A DNA stretch of 64,000 nt. Source: Chaenocephalus aceratus. Its lineage: Eukaryota; Chordata; Actinopteri; Perciformes; Channichthyidae. A program made the position numbers and the translations under genes. Position 1 is the stretch's first letter. The number at the start of each line of letters is the position of its first letter. The notes below the pieces were generated by a model. The model saw only the letters and a program-made list of their open reading frames with translations, was not told the origin of the DNA and made no database searches. This document shows positions 36,190 to 47,931 of the stretch, one piece after another. The DNA lies in NCBI GenBank assembly GCA_023974075.1, contig JAMFTG010000615.1:41001-105000 (forward strand), written 5' to 3'.

Positions 36190-36836
36190 CTTTAACCTGT
36201 TAAGCTTTTCTTTTTTCATGAAACTGTGTCTCAGGGCTTCTTTACTTTCAACAACCTATTAATGATTCATGTGTCATACCCACCACGGGTTTGGGGCATT
36301 CTGCGCATCACTCATTCACCAATGAGTAATGTTTAGATGGATTTTAGGAACCTCCCTCTCGATTCTATTGGCTCTAACGGTTAGAAAGAGATGTCAATCA
36401 TCAAAACCGAACGAGGGGGCCAGAGATATGGAAAATGAACCCAAATGACCCCAGTTTTTATTTTCTAAATCTCTCTAAAAAGGTCAAACTTCACTTGTTT
36501 TGCATCAATCTTGATCCAGGGCACTTATTATATGTTATAGTTTGGATTCCTAAAGCTTTTATTCTACCATCCCATCATTCAAGGGTGGGTTTCACAATAA
36601 GTAATTGTTTTTTTTTGGACGGACACAATCATCTGAATTTACTTTAAAATAAAAAACATTCTATATTGATTCTGACTCGTCTGCATCCAACTCACCGGTG
36701 TATCCTTGCTTTGAGGAAACATATTATTAATGTTCCCCTTTTAGAAGGGAAGATATTCATTTGTTCTGGGGATGTCACTTTCGAGCCTGAGGCCTGAAAA
36801 ACAGGCTCGGGGCTGAACAGGTTGTGAAGTAAATAT
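36190..36836. repeat. Dispersed repeat, copy 1 (uninterrupted)
   Basis: This matches 61646-62415 over AAAGAGATGTCAATCATCAA, GGGGGCCAGAGATATGGAAA, TCTAAAAAGGTCAAACTTCA and GGCTCGG..GCTGAACAGGTT. The first bases AACCTGTTAAGC and the last GCTGAACAGGTT are inverted with one mismatch, so this may be a DNA element with short TIRs. The target duplication is not clear. Confidence 0.65.
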
Positions 36837-37864
36837 TTTAATGGGATCTGTTTGTGTCTCGTGATTCTCAGCTTTTCTGAGAATCTGTTATTTCAAAGAT
36901 ATGTTTTTCATGAAGTCGCCTGTGCTCTTGCCTGTAACTTGAGGAGGGTACAGATCAAGAGGCGCTCTGCTATCTCTGTGGGGGAAGTGCGGACATGCGC
37001 AGATGGCTTTAACAGACTAGTCCTTCGTTTTCAACATGTCTGGTATTAATTACCAGAGGCGGGAAAATAGGCCACTCCTTATGGATATACAGACCATGTA
37101 TTTTGTCTTATGTCTTCAGGGATTGCAAGGTTGCCCACATGAAAGTGTATGCTGTGTAATCTCTCCGGCCGTTGGATCTCTCAATAAATCCCAGTGTTTG
37201 ACATTCAGAATTCCTGCTCCTCCCGTGTCTCTCTGAGTCCTGATTTCCATTGCAACAGAAGTTTGCCTTACACAGGTTGATGTTAAAAGAACTCTTCTGG
37301 AAAACACAGGAGGAATGTTAGCCTTTTCAGACCATTGACATGCACTAACACCTATAGCAGACACGAGGAGAGGGAACAGAGTTTGATAGGGCCCCTTCGT
37401 TTGTGGACCTCCAGGGACTGAAACATACCCTGCAGTGTTGTTATAGGGCTCTATTTCTCCGTTCAAAACACTGGCCTAGTCGGTTAAGCTCCAAAACTTT
37501 AATAACAGCAGCAAAAAAATAAAATAACGAACCAGCGCAACTTAAACAGAATAAATAAATGTCCAAATCAAACGTCCATCACTTCCGGAGAGTAAACGTG
37601 TTTAGCTGTTGCCTTCTCTGCAACATTCCCCGAGTCCCCCTTCCAGGGCCAACCCCGTCCCGTATTACCCCGTAGCCCCTCCCACCAGGCTCACCGTCAA
37701 CAGGTGACAACAATTACACTGCAACCCACATTTCAACATAACAATCCGACCCAAACATAAACAGGTTAACCACCTCTTAATATAATCATTCAACAAATTA
37801 ACAAACACACAAGAAATAATACATTGCATCGTTTCTTTTTAGGAAGAGAGCAGGAAATGTTTGG
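36837..37864. other. Unassigned non-coding stretch
   Basis: A 9-bp stem, 5-base loop hairpin lies at 36863-36885. An isolated CCCTGCAGTGTTGTTATAGG, the start of the 37-bp repeat unit found from 38.4 kb, lies at 37428-37447. No gene. Confidence 0.4.
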
Positions 37865-37890
37865 TGACCCTGCAGTGTTGTTAGAGGGAC

Positions 37891-38412
37891 AGGCTCCAGT
37901 ATGTCCAATACTGTGCAGCTCGGGTCCTCACGCACACAAAGCCCTGGCAGCACATCACTCCCACCCTCATCCACCTCCACTGGTTGCCGGTCAAGTTCCG
38001 CATAACTTATAAAGTCCTCCTCCTGACCTACAAGTCCCTCCATGCCCTTGCCCCCCAGTACCTATCGGACATCCTTCGCCCACATGCCCCACCCCGGAAC
38101 CTGCGGTCCTCAGACTCTGGCCTGCTCACCACCCCCCGCACCAAACTGAGAGCCTTCGGGGACAGAGCCTTCAGCGTGGCAGCCCCCCCCCTCTGGAACG
38201 CTCTCCCTGCGGACAACATCCCCACGCTGGACGCCTTCAAAGGACCCTCAAGTCCCATCTGTCTGCCAAGGCTTTCGGCCCCTAATCGATCTGTTGTTGT
38301 GTCTGTCTGACCTTTGTTTTGTTTTGTTTGTGCTTTCCCTATTCCTGTAAAGCGACCTTGGGTCCCTTGAAAGGCGCTATAGAAATCTCAGTTATTATTA
38401 TTATTATTATCA
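37891..38412 (+). mobile_element. L2-like LINE, 5'-truncated 3' end, decayed ORF2 C-terminus
   Basis: From about 37893 the frame reads through motifs usual at the C-terminus of fish L2-type ORF2 proteins: QYCAARVLT, LHWLPVKFRI, LLLTYKSLHALAPQYLSD, PRTKLRAFGDRAFSVAAPP, LWNALP. It then loses frame. The 3' end reads CCTTGAAAGGCGCTATAGAA and finishes in an ATT microsatellite. It lies inside the first unit of the 37-bp array. This is an enzyme remnant of reverse transcription and not functional. Confidence 0.85.
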
Positions 38413-39373
38413 TTGACCCTGCAGTGTTGTTGGAGGGAACATGGCGTCATAGACCCTGCAGTGTTGTTGGAGGGAACATGGCGTCATAGACCCTGCAGTG
38501 TTGTTGGAGGGAACATGGCGTCATTGACCCTGCAGTGTTGTTAGAGGGAACATGGCGTCATAGACCCTGCAGTGTTGTTGGAGGGAACATGGCGTCATTG
38601 ACCCTGCAGTGTTGTTGGAGGGAACATGGCGTCATAGACCCTGCAGTGTTGTTAGAGGGAACATGGCGTCATTGACCCTGCAGTGTTGTTGGAGGGAACA
38701 TGGCGTCATAGACCCTGCAGTGTTGTTGGAGGGAACATGGCGTCATTGACCCTGCAGTGTTGTTGGAGGGAACATGGCGTCATTGACCCTGCGGTGTTGT
38801 TAGAGGGAACATGGAGGCATTGACCCTGCAGTGTTGTTAGAGGGAACATGGAGGCATTGACCCTGCAGTGTTGTTAGAGGGAACATGGCGTCATTGACCC
38901 TGCAGTGTTGTTAGAGGGAACATGGAGGCATTGACCCTGCAGTGTTGTTAGAGGGAACATGGAGGCATTGACCCTGCAGTGTTGTTAGAGGGAACATGGA
39001 GGCATTGACCCTGCAGTGTTGTTAGAGGGAACATGGAGTCATTGACCCTGCAGTGTTGTTAGAGGGAACATGGCGTCATTGACCCTGCAGTGTTGTTAGA
39101 GGGAACATGGCGTCATTGACCCTGCAGTGTTGTTAGAGGGAACATGGCGTCATTGACCCTGCAGTGTTGTTAGAGGGAACATGGCGTCATTGACCCTGCA
39201 GTGTTGTTAGAGGGAACATGGCGTCATTGACCCTGCAGTGTTGTTAGAGGGAACATGGAGTCAGTGACCCTGCAGTGTTGCTGTAGGGAACATGGAGTCA
39301 GTGACCCTGCAGTGTTGCTGTAGGGAACATGGAGTCAGTGACCCTGCAGTGTTGCTGTAGGGAACATGGAGTC
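38413..39373. repeat. 37-bp minisatellite, about 26 copies
   Basis: Unit GACCCTGCAGTGTTGTTAGA plus GGGAACATGGCGTCATT, with TTGG, GGAGGCATT and GCTGTAGG variants grouped by position. Part of a further unit lies at 37865-37890, before the LINE. Confidence 0.98.
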
Positions 39374-39444
39374 TGGGAGGCCGAAAAGTGACGCCTTTTA
39401 AACTCAAACTCACTTAGTTATTTATCCACAGGAAAGCTTTAGGG

Positions 39445-40424
39445 CAGGGGTGGGGAACCTTTTTCCTCTCAAGGGCCATTTCAATTTTTTCAACATCCTC
39501 CGAGGGCCGTACAAATGATTGACCTCGTGCATGCATGCACGTGCACGGTGTGGCATGACCACCAAAACAGAAAGATGTGGACACAAGATGTGTGCAAATA
39601 TATTTAGTTTCCTATCCATGTGGACATTTAAGTGGGGGGGGATCTACCCTCCTCTAGGGGGGTCCGGGGGTATGCTCCCCCGGGAAGATATTTGTTTAAA
39701 TGTTGAAGTTAAAAGCATCACTCTGGTGCAATTTGAGAGCAACATTAGGAGCTCTATGGATACACCTCTCAACTCAACACCCACATGAAACAGAACTCAA
39801 CAGATTTACTTTTTCTTTATGGACATTTTACAAATCACTCCCCTTTCAAACTGTATTCTTGTTTATTAATAACAACTTTTTTTTACTGTTATATAGTATT
39901 TTATACCCGTTTACTTTATTATCTTATTTTTTTATAATAATGATCATATAAAGATGTGCCTTTACCTCACTGGTTGGAGAAAAAGCTTCTTATATTCGTT
40001 AGCATAGCTAGCTAACCAGATGCTAATAACAACAAAGTTATTGACTGTATGATCAGTGTGACAGATGAGCAGATCGCCACTGGGCTTTCAGCTAAAGACA
40101 CAGCCATGCGGCATGTGTACGGCTCCTTATGGGTAGGCTACTGCAATTTTTGGAAGTGCCGGAGCGGTGTCCTGGTGCTCTCCGTCAGCACTACACCCCT
40201 GTCAGACGAGACATATATCACGTGATGACACGTTAGGCTCGTGTTGTGTTCAAGGACCCTGATCTTGGCCAGGAAAAACAGGCACTCGCTTGTTTAATTT
40301 TTTTGCGGTCGAGATTTCTTTCATTTTTTTCTTTTTTGCGTGTGTTTATAAATTACCTCGAGGGCCGTACCAAATGGTCTCGCGGGCCGTATACGGCCCG
40401 GGGGCCGGAGGTTCCCCACCCCTG
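39445..40424. mobile_element. hAT-like element, 980 bp, perfect TSD
   Basis: It starts CAGGGGTGGGGAACCT and ends AGGTTCCCCACCCCTG, inverted ends. The 8-bp duplication CTTTAGGG lies at 39437-39444 and 40425-40432. Internal AGGGGGGTCCGGGGG and CACATGAAACAGAACTC are shared with the element at 49.15 kb. No intact transposase. Confidence 0.92.
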
Positions 40425-40432
40425 CTTTAGGG

Positions 40433-41164
40433 TCAATAATTTTACAGCTCTTTGTTCTGATGGAAAACTGTCAGAAGCAAAGATTGATCCGGTGATTAAT
40501 CTGAGATTCACGGCTGTCTTTATTCCTCACAGTTCGGAGTCTGGACTCGGGGACATTAAACATAATAAATGTCTCTGCGGGTTGCTTGCATATTAATTCG
40601 TACAGTGAAGGTCTGGTGGCTGATAGGACTGAGGGATTAAGTACCGATTCTACTTTGACATTATCATCATTTAACGTACCATGTGGTGACTGTATAACAA
40701 GGATAACACATCTTCTCAAACTTCATCAAACTTATAACCTGCTCCGTGTCCCGATCAGCGACTCGGAGATAAAGGTTACCCTCATATTTAATCAAGATCG
40801 TTTCCCCCGGGACGCTCTGAGTGCCTCTCAGTGGCTGTTTGTTATCCTTATGAAAAGTTCAATAACTCCACGGAAAACAATTTAATTAATACTGATTGTG
40901 TCTGAAAAGAGCAGCGCCTCAAGGCCCCGAAACCGTCTGAGGAAACATGAGCATTTCAATCTGAAGGAATTAATTACCTGCAGAGGAACGCCCCTTCCCC
41001 GAAGGCTTTATCTCTCTGACCTTCCTCTTTATTTCACTTCCTGACATAACTGCTCTGAAATACGTCTCCTAATAAACTCCCCTCCTGAAGTTTCATCCAT
41101 TAAGACTTCAATCAAACACCGTCTGAAACCCCACAGTCCAAACTAAACATGGAGACGAAGCGTT
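40433..41164. promoter_or_regulatory. Unique DNA, candidate conserved non-coding block
   Basis: Repeat-free and non-coding. 40470-40620 holds GATTGATCCGGTGATTAATC and TTGCATATTAATTCG (homeodomain/POU-like words). Regulatory role inferred only. Confidence 0.25.
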
Positions 41165-43382
41165 CAGCAGGAGAGGACTCTTTAAAGTAGAGACACTACA
41201 TACTGATATGCACCTGAACATCAGCAGCAGAGGACTCTTTAAAGTAGAGACACTACATACTGATATGCACCTGAACATCAGCAGGAGAGGACTCTTTAAA
41301 GTAGAGACACTACATACTGATATACACCTGAACATCAGGAGGAGAGGACTCTTTAAAGTAGAGACACTACACACTGATATAAACCTGAACATCAGCAGGA
41401 GAGGACTCTTTAAAGTAGAGACACCACACACTGATATACACCTGAACATCAGCAGGAGAGGACTCTTTAAAGTAGAGACACTGCATACTGATATAGACCT
41501 GAACATCAGCAGGAGAGGACTCTTTAAAGTAGCGACACTACATACTGATATACACCTGAACATCAGCAGGAGAGGACTCTTTAAAGTAGAGACACTACAC
41601 ACTGATATACACCTGAACATCAGCAGGAGAGGACTCTTTAAAGTAGAGACACTACATACTGATATACACCTGAACATCAGCTGGAGAGGACTCTTTAAAG
41701 TAGAGACACTACATACTGATATACACCTGAACATCAGCAGGAGAGGACTCTTTAAAGTAGAGACACTACAAACTGATATACACCTGAACATCAGCAGGAG
41801 AGGACTCTTTAAAGTAGAGACACTACATACTGATAAACACCTGAACATCAGCAGGAGAGGACTCTTTAAAGTAGAGACACTACATACTGATATACACCTG
41901 AACATCAGCTGGAGAGGACTCTTTAAAGTAGAGACACTACATACTGATATACACCTGAACATCAGCAGGAGAGGACTCTTTAAAGTAGAGACACTACAAA
42001 CTGATATACACCTGAACATCAGCAGGAGAGGACTCTTTAAAGTAGAGACACTACATACTGATAAACACCTGAACATCAGCAGGAGAGGACTCTTTAAAGT
42101 AGAGACACTACATACTGATATACACCTGAACATCAGCTGGAGAGGACTCTTTAAAGTAGAGACACTACATACTGATATACACCTGAACATCAGCAAGAGA
42201 GGACTCTTTAAAGTAGAGACACTACCTACTGATATACACCTGAACATCAGCAGGAGAGGACTCTTTAAAGTAGAGACACTGCATACTGATATACACCTGA
42301 ACATCAGAGGAGAGGACTCTTTAAAGTAGAGACACTACATACTGATATACACCTGAACATCAGAGGAGAGGACTCTTTAAAGTAGAGACACTACATACTG
42401 ATATACACCTGAACATCAGCAGGAGAGGACTCTTTAAAGTAGAGACACTACATACTGATATACACCTGAACATCAGCTGGAGAGGACTCTTTAAAGTAGA
42501 GACACTACATACTGATATACACCTGAACATCAGCAGGAGAGGACTCTTTAAAGTAGAGACACTACAAACTGATATACACCTGAACATCAGCAGGAGAGGA
42601 CTCTTTAAAGTAGAGACACCACATACTGATATACACCTGAACATCAGCAGGAGAGGACTCTTTAAAGTAGAGACACTACATACTGATAAACACCTGAACA
42701 TCAGCAGGAGAGGACTCTTTAAAGTAGAGACACTACATACTGATATACACCTGAACATCAGCTGGAGAGGACTCTTTAAAGTAGAGACACTACATACTGA
42801 TATACACCTGAACATCAGCAGGAGAGGACTCTTTAAAGTAGAGACACTACAAACTGATATACACCTGAACATCAGCAGGAGAGGACTCTTTAAAGTAGAG
42901 ACACTACATACTGATATACACCTGAACATCAGAGGAGAGGACTCTTTAAAGTAGAGACACTACATACTGATATACACCTGAACATCAGCAGGAGAGGACT
43001 CTTTAAAGTAGAGACACTACATACTGATATACACCTGAACATCAGCTGGAGAGGACTCTTTAAAGTAGAGACACTACATACTGATATACACCTGAACATC
43101 AGCAGGAGAGGACTCTTTAAAGTAGAGACACTACAAACTGATATACACCTGAACATCAGCAGGAGAGGACTCTTTAAAGTAGAGACACCACATACTGATA
43201 TACACCTGAACATCAGCAGGAGAGGACTCTTTAAAGTAGAGACACTACATACTGATATACACCTGAACATCAGCAGGAGAGGACTCTTTAAAGTAGAGAC
43301 ACTACATACTGATATACACCTGAACATCAGCAGGACAGGACTCTTTAAAGTAGAGACACCACACACTGATAAACACCTGAAC
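41165..43382. repeat. 57-bp minisatellite, about 39 copies, with higher-order order
   Basis: Unit AGGAGAGGACTCTTTAAAGT, AGAGACACTACATACTGA, TATACACCTGAACATCAGC. The length is a multiple of 3 and lacks stops, so frames of 373 codons (+) and 398 codons (-) are open with a 19-residue period. They break at one-base deletions near 42,306, 42,362 and 42,932, as neutral DNA would. Not a gene. Confidence 0.98.
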
Positions 43383-43696
43383 AAAACGTCCTCTCCAGGG
43401 TGAAACAGTCTCCGATAACTCAACAGTTTCTTGCTCCGACATTTAAAAACATTTCTGTTTCCGGAGCTTCTTCATCAAATCATTTGTCATCACTGAATGT
43501 TCTTCTCTCACACTTTAGCAAAATGCCAGGAAGCAGCAGCTCGACTGCAGTTTCACTTCTGCCCTTTGGAAATGTCGAGCACAGTTTCCTGTGTCATGTA
43601 ACCGTCCGTCAGAAACTAAAGTGTTCTGTTCAAAGAAAGGTAGACGAGCTCCTGCTGGGAACACATAACGTTATAACTCAAACCGATGCCGAGATG
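43383..43696. other. Unassigned non-coding stretch
   Basis: No gene or element recognised. Confidence 0.35.
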
Positions 43697-43812
43697 AGGC
43701 CTTCAGGGACCTGAGGCCTTCAGGGACCTGAGGAGCTGAGGCCTTCAGGGACCTGAGGCCTTCAGGGACCTGAGGAGCTGAGGCCTTCAGGGACCTGAGG
43801 CCTTCAGGGAGC
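43697..43812. repeat. GAGGCCTTCAGGGACCT tandem repeat
   Basis: Seven copies of a 17-bp block, some separated by GAGGAGCT, giving a compound 17/42-bp period. Confidence 0.92.
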
Positions 43813-44119
43813 TCGATCGAACTGTTTCCAAAACCCTTTCTCCACAAACACCCGGAAAATAAACGAGGAATGTGAGTTCTTATTAATATCATTAATATCT
43901 GTGTAATTACATCAGGTTTAGTTTAGTGAATTGAATGAATGTCCTGGCTGTTGCTGCACTTCATCTGAAGCTAAACCAGCCTGAAGAACAAACATTGTAA
44001 TGACTTTAATATTGTCTCTAAGCCAAAGTAAACCCTTCTCTCCCATAAACATTTCCACAGGGATCAGGCGAACACTTTGGAGAAGAGTTGTGAACTTGTG
44101 AAGATTCAGAAGTGATTAA

Positions 44120-44320
44120 TAAGAAAATTATTTTATGGCAATTAAAATGATTAAAGCTGCAGGGCTTTTAGCGGTTAGTGTGAAGAGCCGAAGAAGGCAA
44201 CAAAGCTGAGAAGCAAACTGCATTAGCACGTTGAGGACAGCTGTATTAAAATGCAAATGTACAGCTGGTAATAGTTCCTCACAAACCAATAATCCCCCAC
44301 GGTCAGTCATGTGTCAAAAT
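44120..44320. promoter_or_regulatory. Candidate conserved non-coding element with octamer
   Basis: Repeat-free block with GGCAATTAAAATGATTAAAG and a perfect POU octamer ATGCAAAT at 44251-44258. Inferred only. Confidence 0.3.
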
Positions 44321-44619
44321 GGTTAATGGAAAAATATCCCAGAGGCATCCGAGGTGCTTCCATCCCGCTTCTGATTATAGCTGAAACTCTGTTTGGGGAG
44401 AGCGGGGGTCAGCGCGGCTTAATGTGGGCAGCGTCCCAAACCCATTGTTCTGATGAATATCTCCTCTTCCTCTCTGGGGACGAAGAGGAGGATCCGATCT
44501 GCAGATACTCACCAGGCAGCCTGTGCTGGGCAATCTGGCTTTTATATAACGCTGTAGCTGAACACAGAGGATGTCTGTCGGCCGACCTGGAAGGAAATAC
44601 ATATATAATCTGTGTCCAG
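44321..44619. other. Unassigned unique DNA
   Basis: No gene or repeat recognised. Confidence 0.35.
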
Positions 44620-44688
44620 AGGTGGGAAGCGACTGTGTTTTTGCTGCAGTACTGCAATTAAGTACAATTTTGAGGTACTTCTAATATA

Positions 44689-44850
44689 AGATAAGTACTT
44701 TATTGATGCCAATATGGGAAATGTTTGCGTAGCAGCAGCAGCATAAAAAGACATTATACGATAGAGTAATTAAAAGACTAAACAATCCAAAATGTAAACA
44801 TCTCAACAGAAATAAAACGGCATTAAAAAAGTAGAAAATACTCGTTGAAT
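44689..44850 (-). repeat. Retroelement 3' end nested in the dispersed element
   Basis: TAAGTACTTTATTGATGCCA then ATATGGGAAATGTTTGC is the reverse of the 56,930-56,965 tail. The AT-rich remainder also matches (TTTAGTCTT/AAGACTAAA words). Confidence 0.6.
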
Positions 44851-44965
44851 TACAAATGGACAGTAACAAAATATAAAGCAGGATATTATATACATATTAT
44901 ACTTCTGCTCTCCAGAGCTAAATGGTGTACTTTTACTCCACTACATGTATTTAATACCTTTAGAT

Positions 44966-45438
44966 CAGGGGTGTCCAAACTACGGTCCGGGGGCCAAATG
45001 CAGCCCGCGGACCATCTTGAATCGGGCCTCAGCTAATTCAAAACGTATAATGGAATACGGCCCACAGATGAAACTCGTGCTTGTCTTATATTGCACTTCT
45101 TAACTATAAATGTAAACAGATATTACACAGTAGTATTCATGTGTTAGTAATACCACTTTTCAAACACATTCAGTGAATTCAAGTTGGAAACATGTTCTAA
45201 TATATCTTAGTAAGCCCAATGACTTGTTTCCATAACAAGCTTGAAACAGACGCTTCCTATTTCTCCTTATTCTAATCGATCTGAGGATCTGCTTTCAGGG
45301 CTAAGCACTCACAGCATCGTTTACTACACTTGATTGATTTTGATGACCTTCTGAGGCAGTACACCTCGAGAGAGCGGCGCAGCGCTTCGTATATCTTTCT
45401 GTCCGTGGCCCTCGGTGAAAAAGGTCTGGACGCCCGTG
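44966..45438. mobile_element. hAT-like element, 473 bp, nested
   Basis: The left end CAGGGGTGTCCAAAC is inverted relative to the right end GTCTGGACGCCCGTG, with decay. Compared with the 28.5 kb copy of the host element, it interrupts a sequence equivalent to CCTTTAG/TCACTTC. The flanking 8-mers CTTTAGAT and ATGTAGTC are a degraded duplication. Confidence 0.7.
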
Positions 45439-45664
45439 ATGTAGTCACTTCACAGATGAAGGATGGTAAATCTAATCAAGTGTTGAATCAGACTTTAGTT
45501 CCACCTGGAGTAAATCCACCAGCTACCCTGCAGTCTACAAAGTACTTCAGGCTGAATTGAATCTCGTCACCTCGTTCATTGAGTGTATGTTCAGCAGTTC
45601 AAATCAACATGACGCTTTAATCCAGCTGGTGTTCATGTAGTTGTTCATAATGAAGACAATAATC

Positions 45665-45855
45665 ATTGTGGATGTTATTCTCCCTGTGTGTCGGCATAGC
45701 AACCAAATCAAAACCTTCTATAGACTTTTTGCACTACTTGTAATTGTGTATTCTGTGATACATGTTGCATCGTTGGAGGAGCTCCGGTCAGAAGAATGTC
45801 CTTGCCATGTCTGCTCTGTAGCTGCACAATACAACCTTTGAATCTTGAATCTTCT
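45665..45855 (+). repeat. Dispersed retroelement 3' end, copy 2
   Basis: Same family as 1196-1380: GCACTACTTGTAATTGTGTA, ATGTTGCATCGTTGGAGG, GCTCCGGTCAGAAGAATGTC, TTTGAATCTTGAATCTT end. Confidence 0.7.
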
Positions 45856-47887
45856 CAGTAAGGTTGAAGGCTGTCTGCATGTCCGTCACATGTTGCATCG
45901 GCGGGCGTTGTTGTGTTGTGTGTGTGCTGCTATGCGTCCGTCAGCAGGAAGTCCCCGCTGGCTTGTTAAAAGTGAGCTTTGAGGGCAAACTTTCTGGAGG
46001 CAGCTCCGTAATGAGGACGGCTATAAAAGCCCCCTGCGGACCCCCAGCACACAGACCTGGCATCCACTTCAATTACTGATAAGTTGTGAGCTGAAGGCAG
46101 CGTCTCTCCTCCAGAGCCGCTGATCTGTTTAAAGGCGTCCTATCAAGCTACTCTTAGGCACATAGCACAGGTCTCAGATATACAGACATTCCTAAAAGCA
46201 TGTCTTTGAAGTGTTTTGCTCAAAATACCAAACAGACTGTCCTCGCCTCAACGCTGTTACTGAAGAGATGGTTCTGGGTCTGGAGCTTTAAAAAACAAGA
46301 AATAATAAAAGAGGGGGCGGAGCTTATGCCTGCTCAGAATTCAGAATTCTCCCATCCGTGATGAAACTCCACATCCTGTTCCAAACCACATCAAGGATCC
46401 TCTCTGGAACAGGATGGCGCTCAAACTCTTTCTCTCTCATGTTTACCACAAGGTGACTTCCTTTTGATTTCCTGCTTCTTCACACATACGGCCCGTTTCT
46501 CAATCGCGAGGATGCTGGCTTGGTAGTCGCATACTTCCAAGTCACTTCCTTCAGAAACGAAGCAAGTATGCTTCCAAGCCACGGCTTCGGAAAACGAAGA
46601 AGAATGGAACAGGCCAGAGCCATATAATAGAAGAGTTACGACATCTCCGTTCACTCCAATGGATCGTGGAGCCTCTCAATAAAAAGATCTGCGGCTAGCA
46701 GCCTGGTTGCGGCATAATAGACCGTTCGTGATGGACGTTTGAAGGTAAGAAGACGTTTAAAGATTTATACTGCGGATATTATCAGAACATCTGAACCAAA
46801 TTAACTAAACATGTGTATTAAAGGATGTTAGTGGGTTACCCCTTCAATCAGTATATTTAACGTTTACAGAGAACAGATTAGGGTAGGATACCGGATAAAG
46901 TTAGCAACGCACGTTAACCACGAACATCCTATTAATCCGTTCTCCTCACGTTATTTCCTCCAACGTTGTGGAATTAGAGAAAAGGGGCTTCTTAGCGTGC
47001 TTTCATCCGGGTGGAGGAGTTACATATGAGTTAGATATAGCTTTGGGGCGTGTGCTTGTAGTGGGTGGAGGTGGTGAAGTGAGGAGATCCATCTTTGAGT
47101 TCAAGCTAGTATATTATAGTTAACGTTACACAATAATAAGGAAGAGAGCTATTTGTGTGATACATCGATATCGATATGGATTTAGAGTGGATGTTTGAGA
47201 CTTCCAAACAGCAAACTAAAACGATACTTATGGGTGAGTGTTTTTAGCAGAGTCATATAATGTCTTTGTGATTCTGATTATTACCGGTCTGTGTTATGTT
47301 GCAGCTCAGCTGATGTTGGATTGACGGCAAAGGGAGAGGGACTCAAGTGAGAGTGAAAACACAAGGTACGTTTAAAATATGTCGGCAATGTCGCATCCTC
47401 TAGGTTGCTCGATGTATCTAACCCTTTCTCCTGTCTCCCTCCTTCAGCACCAGAACCCCAGGGGGTTCAATGGACCCTGAAGACCTGCACTGAGACCCTC
47501 ACCCTGAGTCTCACCTCCCAGAGCTTTGCAAGCCTCTCCCTGTTCCTTATTTTGATTAAACCGACGTTAAGCTTCCCGATGGTGTGGTCTTCGCTTTGTG
47601 AACAATATAATTACCTCACATGTTGTTGTTGTTGCTGTTGTTGTCTTTTGTGATAGTTAAATTGCTCCTCCTGACTTGAGCCAGACATTCTTTCCTCCTC
47701 TCCGTGTCAGTGGGGAAGCCGTACGTTCATACTCCTTTCTCTGAGCGCTTGGAGCTGCACAGCAAACCGTGGGGGAGACGATATGCCGGACAACACGGAG
47801 GAAAAGGCACAGACAAACTGCGTGCATGCTATTCAATGTTTATTGAATTCCATTTATTTACATGGATGTTCCTAAAACAACACATTT
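45856..47887. other. Unassigned non-coding stretch
   Basis: A TATA-like GGCTATAAAAGCCCC lies at about 46019-46033 in a balanced-composition block, but no coding exon follows that I recognise. ACGGCCCGTTTCTCAATCGC at about 46,490 resembles a Harbinger-type end without a visible partner. No gene called. Confidence 0.35.
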
Positions 47888-47889
47888 AG

Positions 47890-47931
<42 letters not shown>
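47888..47931. repeat. (CAT)n microsatellite
   Basis: About 14 CAT units. Confidence 0.96.

Larger units (their letters stand above)
44620..45555 (-). mobile_element. Dispersed GTACTTAAGTA-type element, reverse copy, single 48-bp unit
   Basis: It starts AGGTGGGAAG...TACTGCAATTAAGTACAATT and continues, after two insertions, to CTAATCAAGTGTTGAATCAG, ACTTTAGTTCCACCTGGAGT, AAATCCACCAGCTACCCTGC, AGTCTACAAAGTACTTCAG. This is the reverse complement of the right edge of the 25.4-28.7 kb element. Only one copy of the 48-bp unit is present. It is interrupted by a retroelement tail (44689-44850) and an hAT (44966-45438). Confidence 0.75.

Noticed and set aside
41108..43423. Frames of 373, 398, 189 and 164 codons over the 57-bp array
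   Set aside because: Repeat artefacts broken by one-base deletions.
46005..46060. TATAAAAG box as a gene promoter
   Set aside because: No recognisable exon downstream; a single TATA match is weak evidence.
46487..46600. Harbinger-type transposon end CGGCCCGTTTCTCAATCGC
   Set aside because: No inverted partner or target duplication found within several kilobases.
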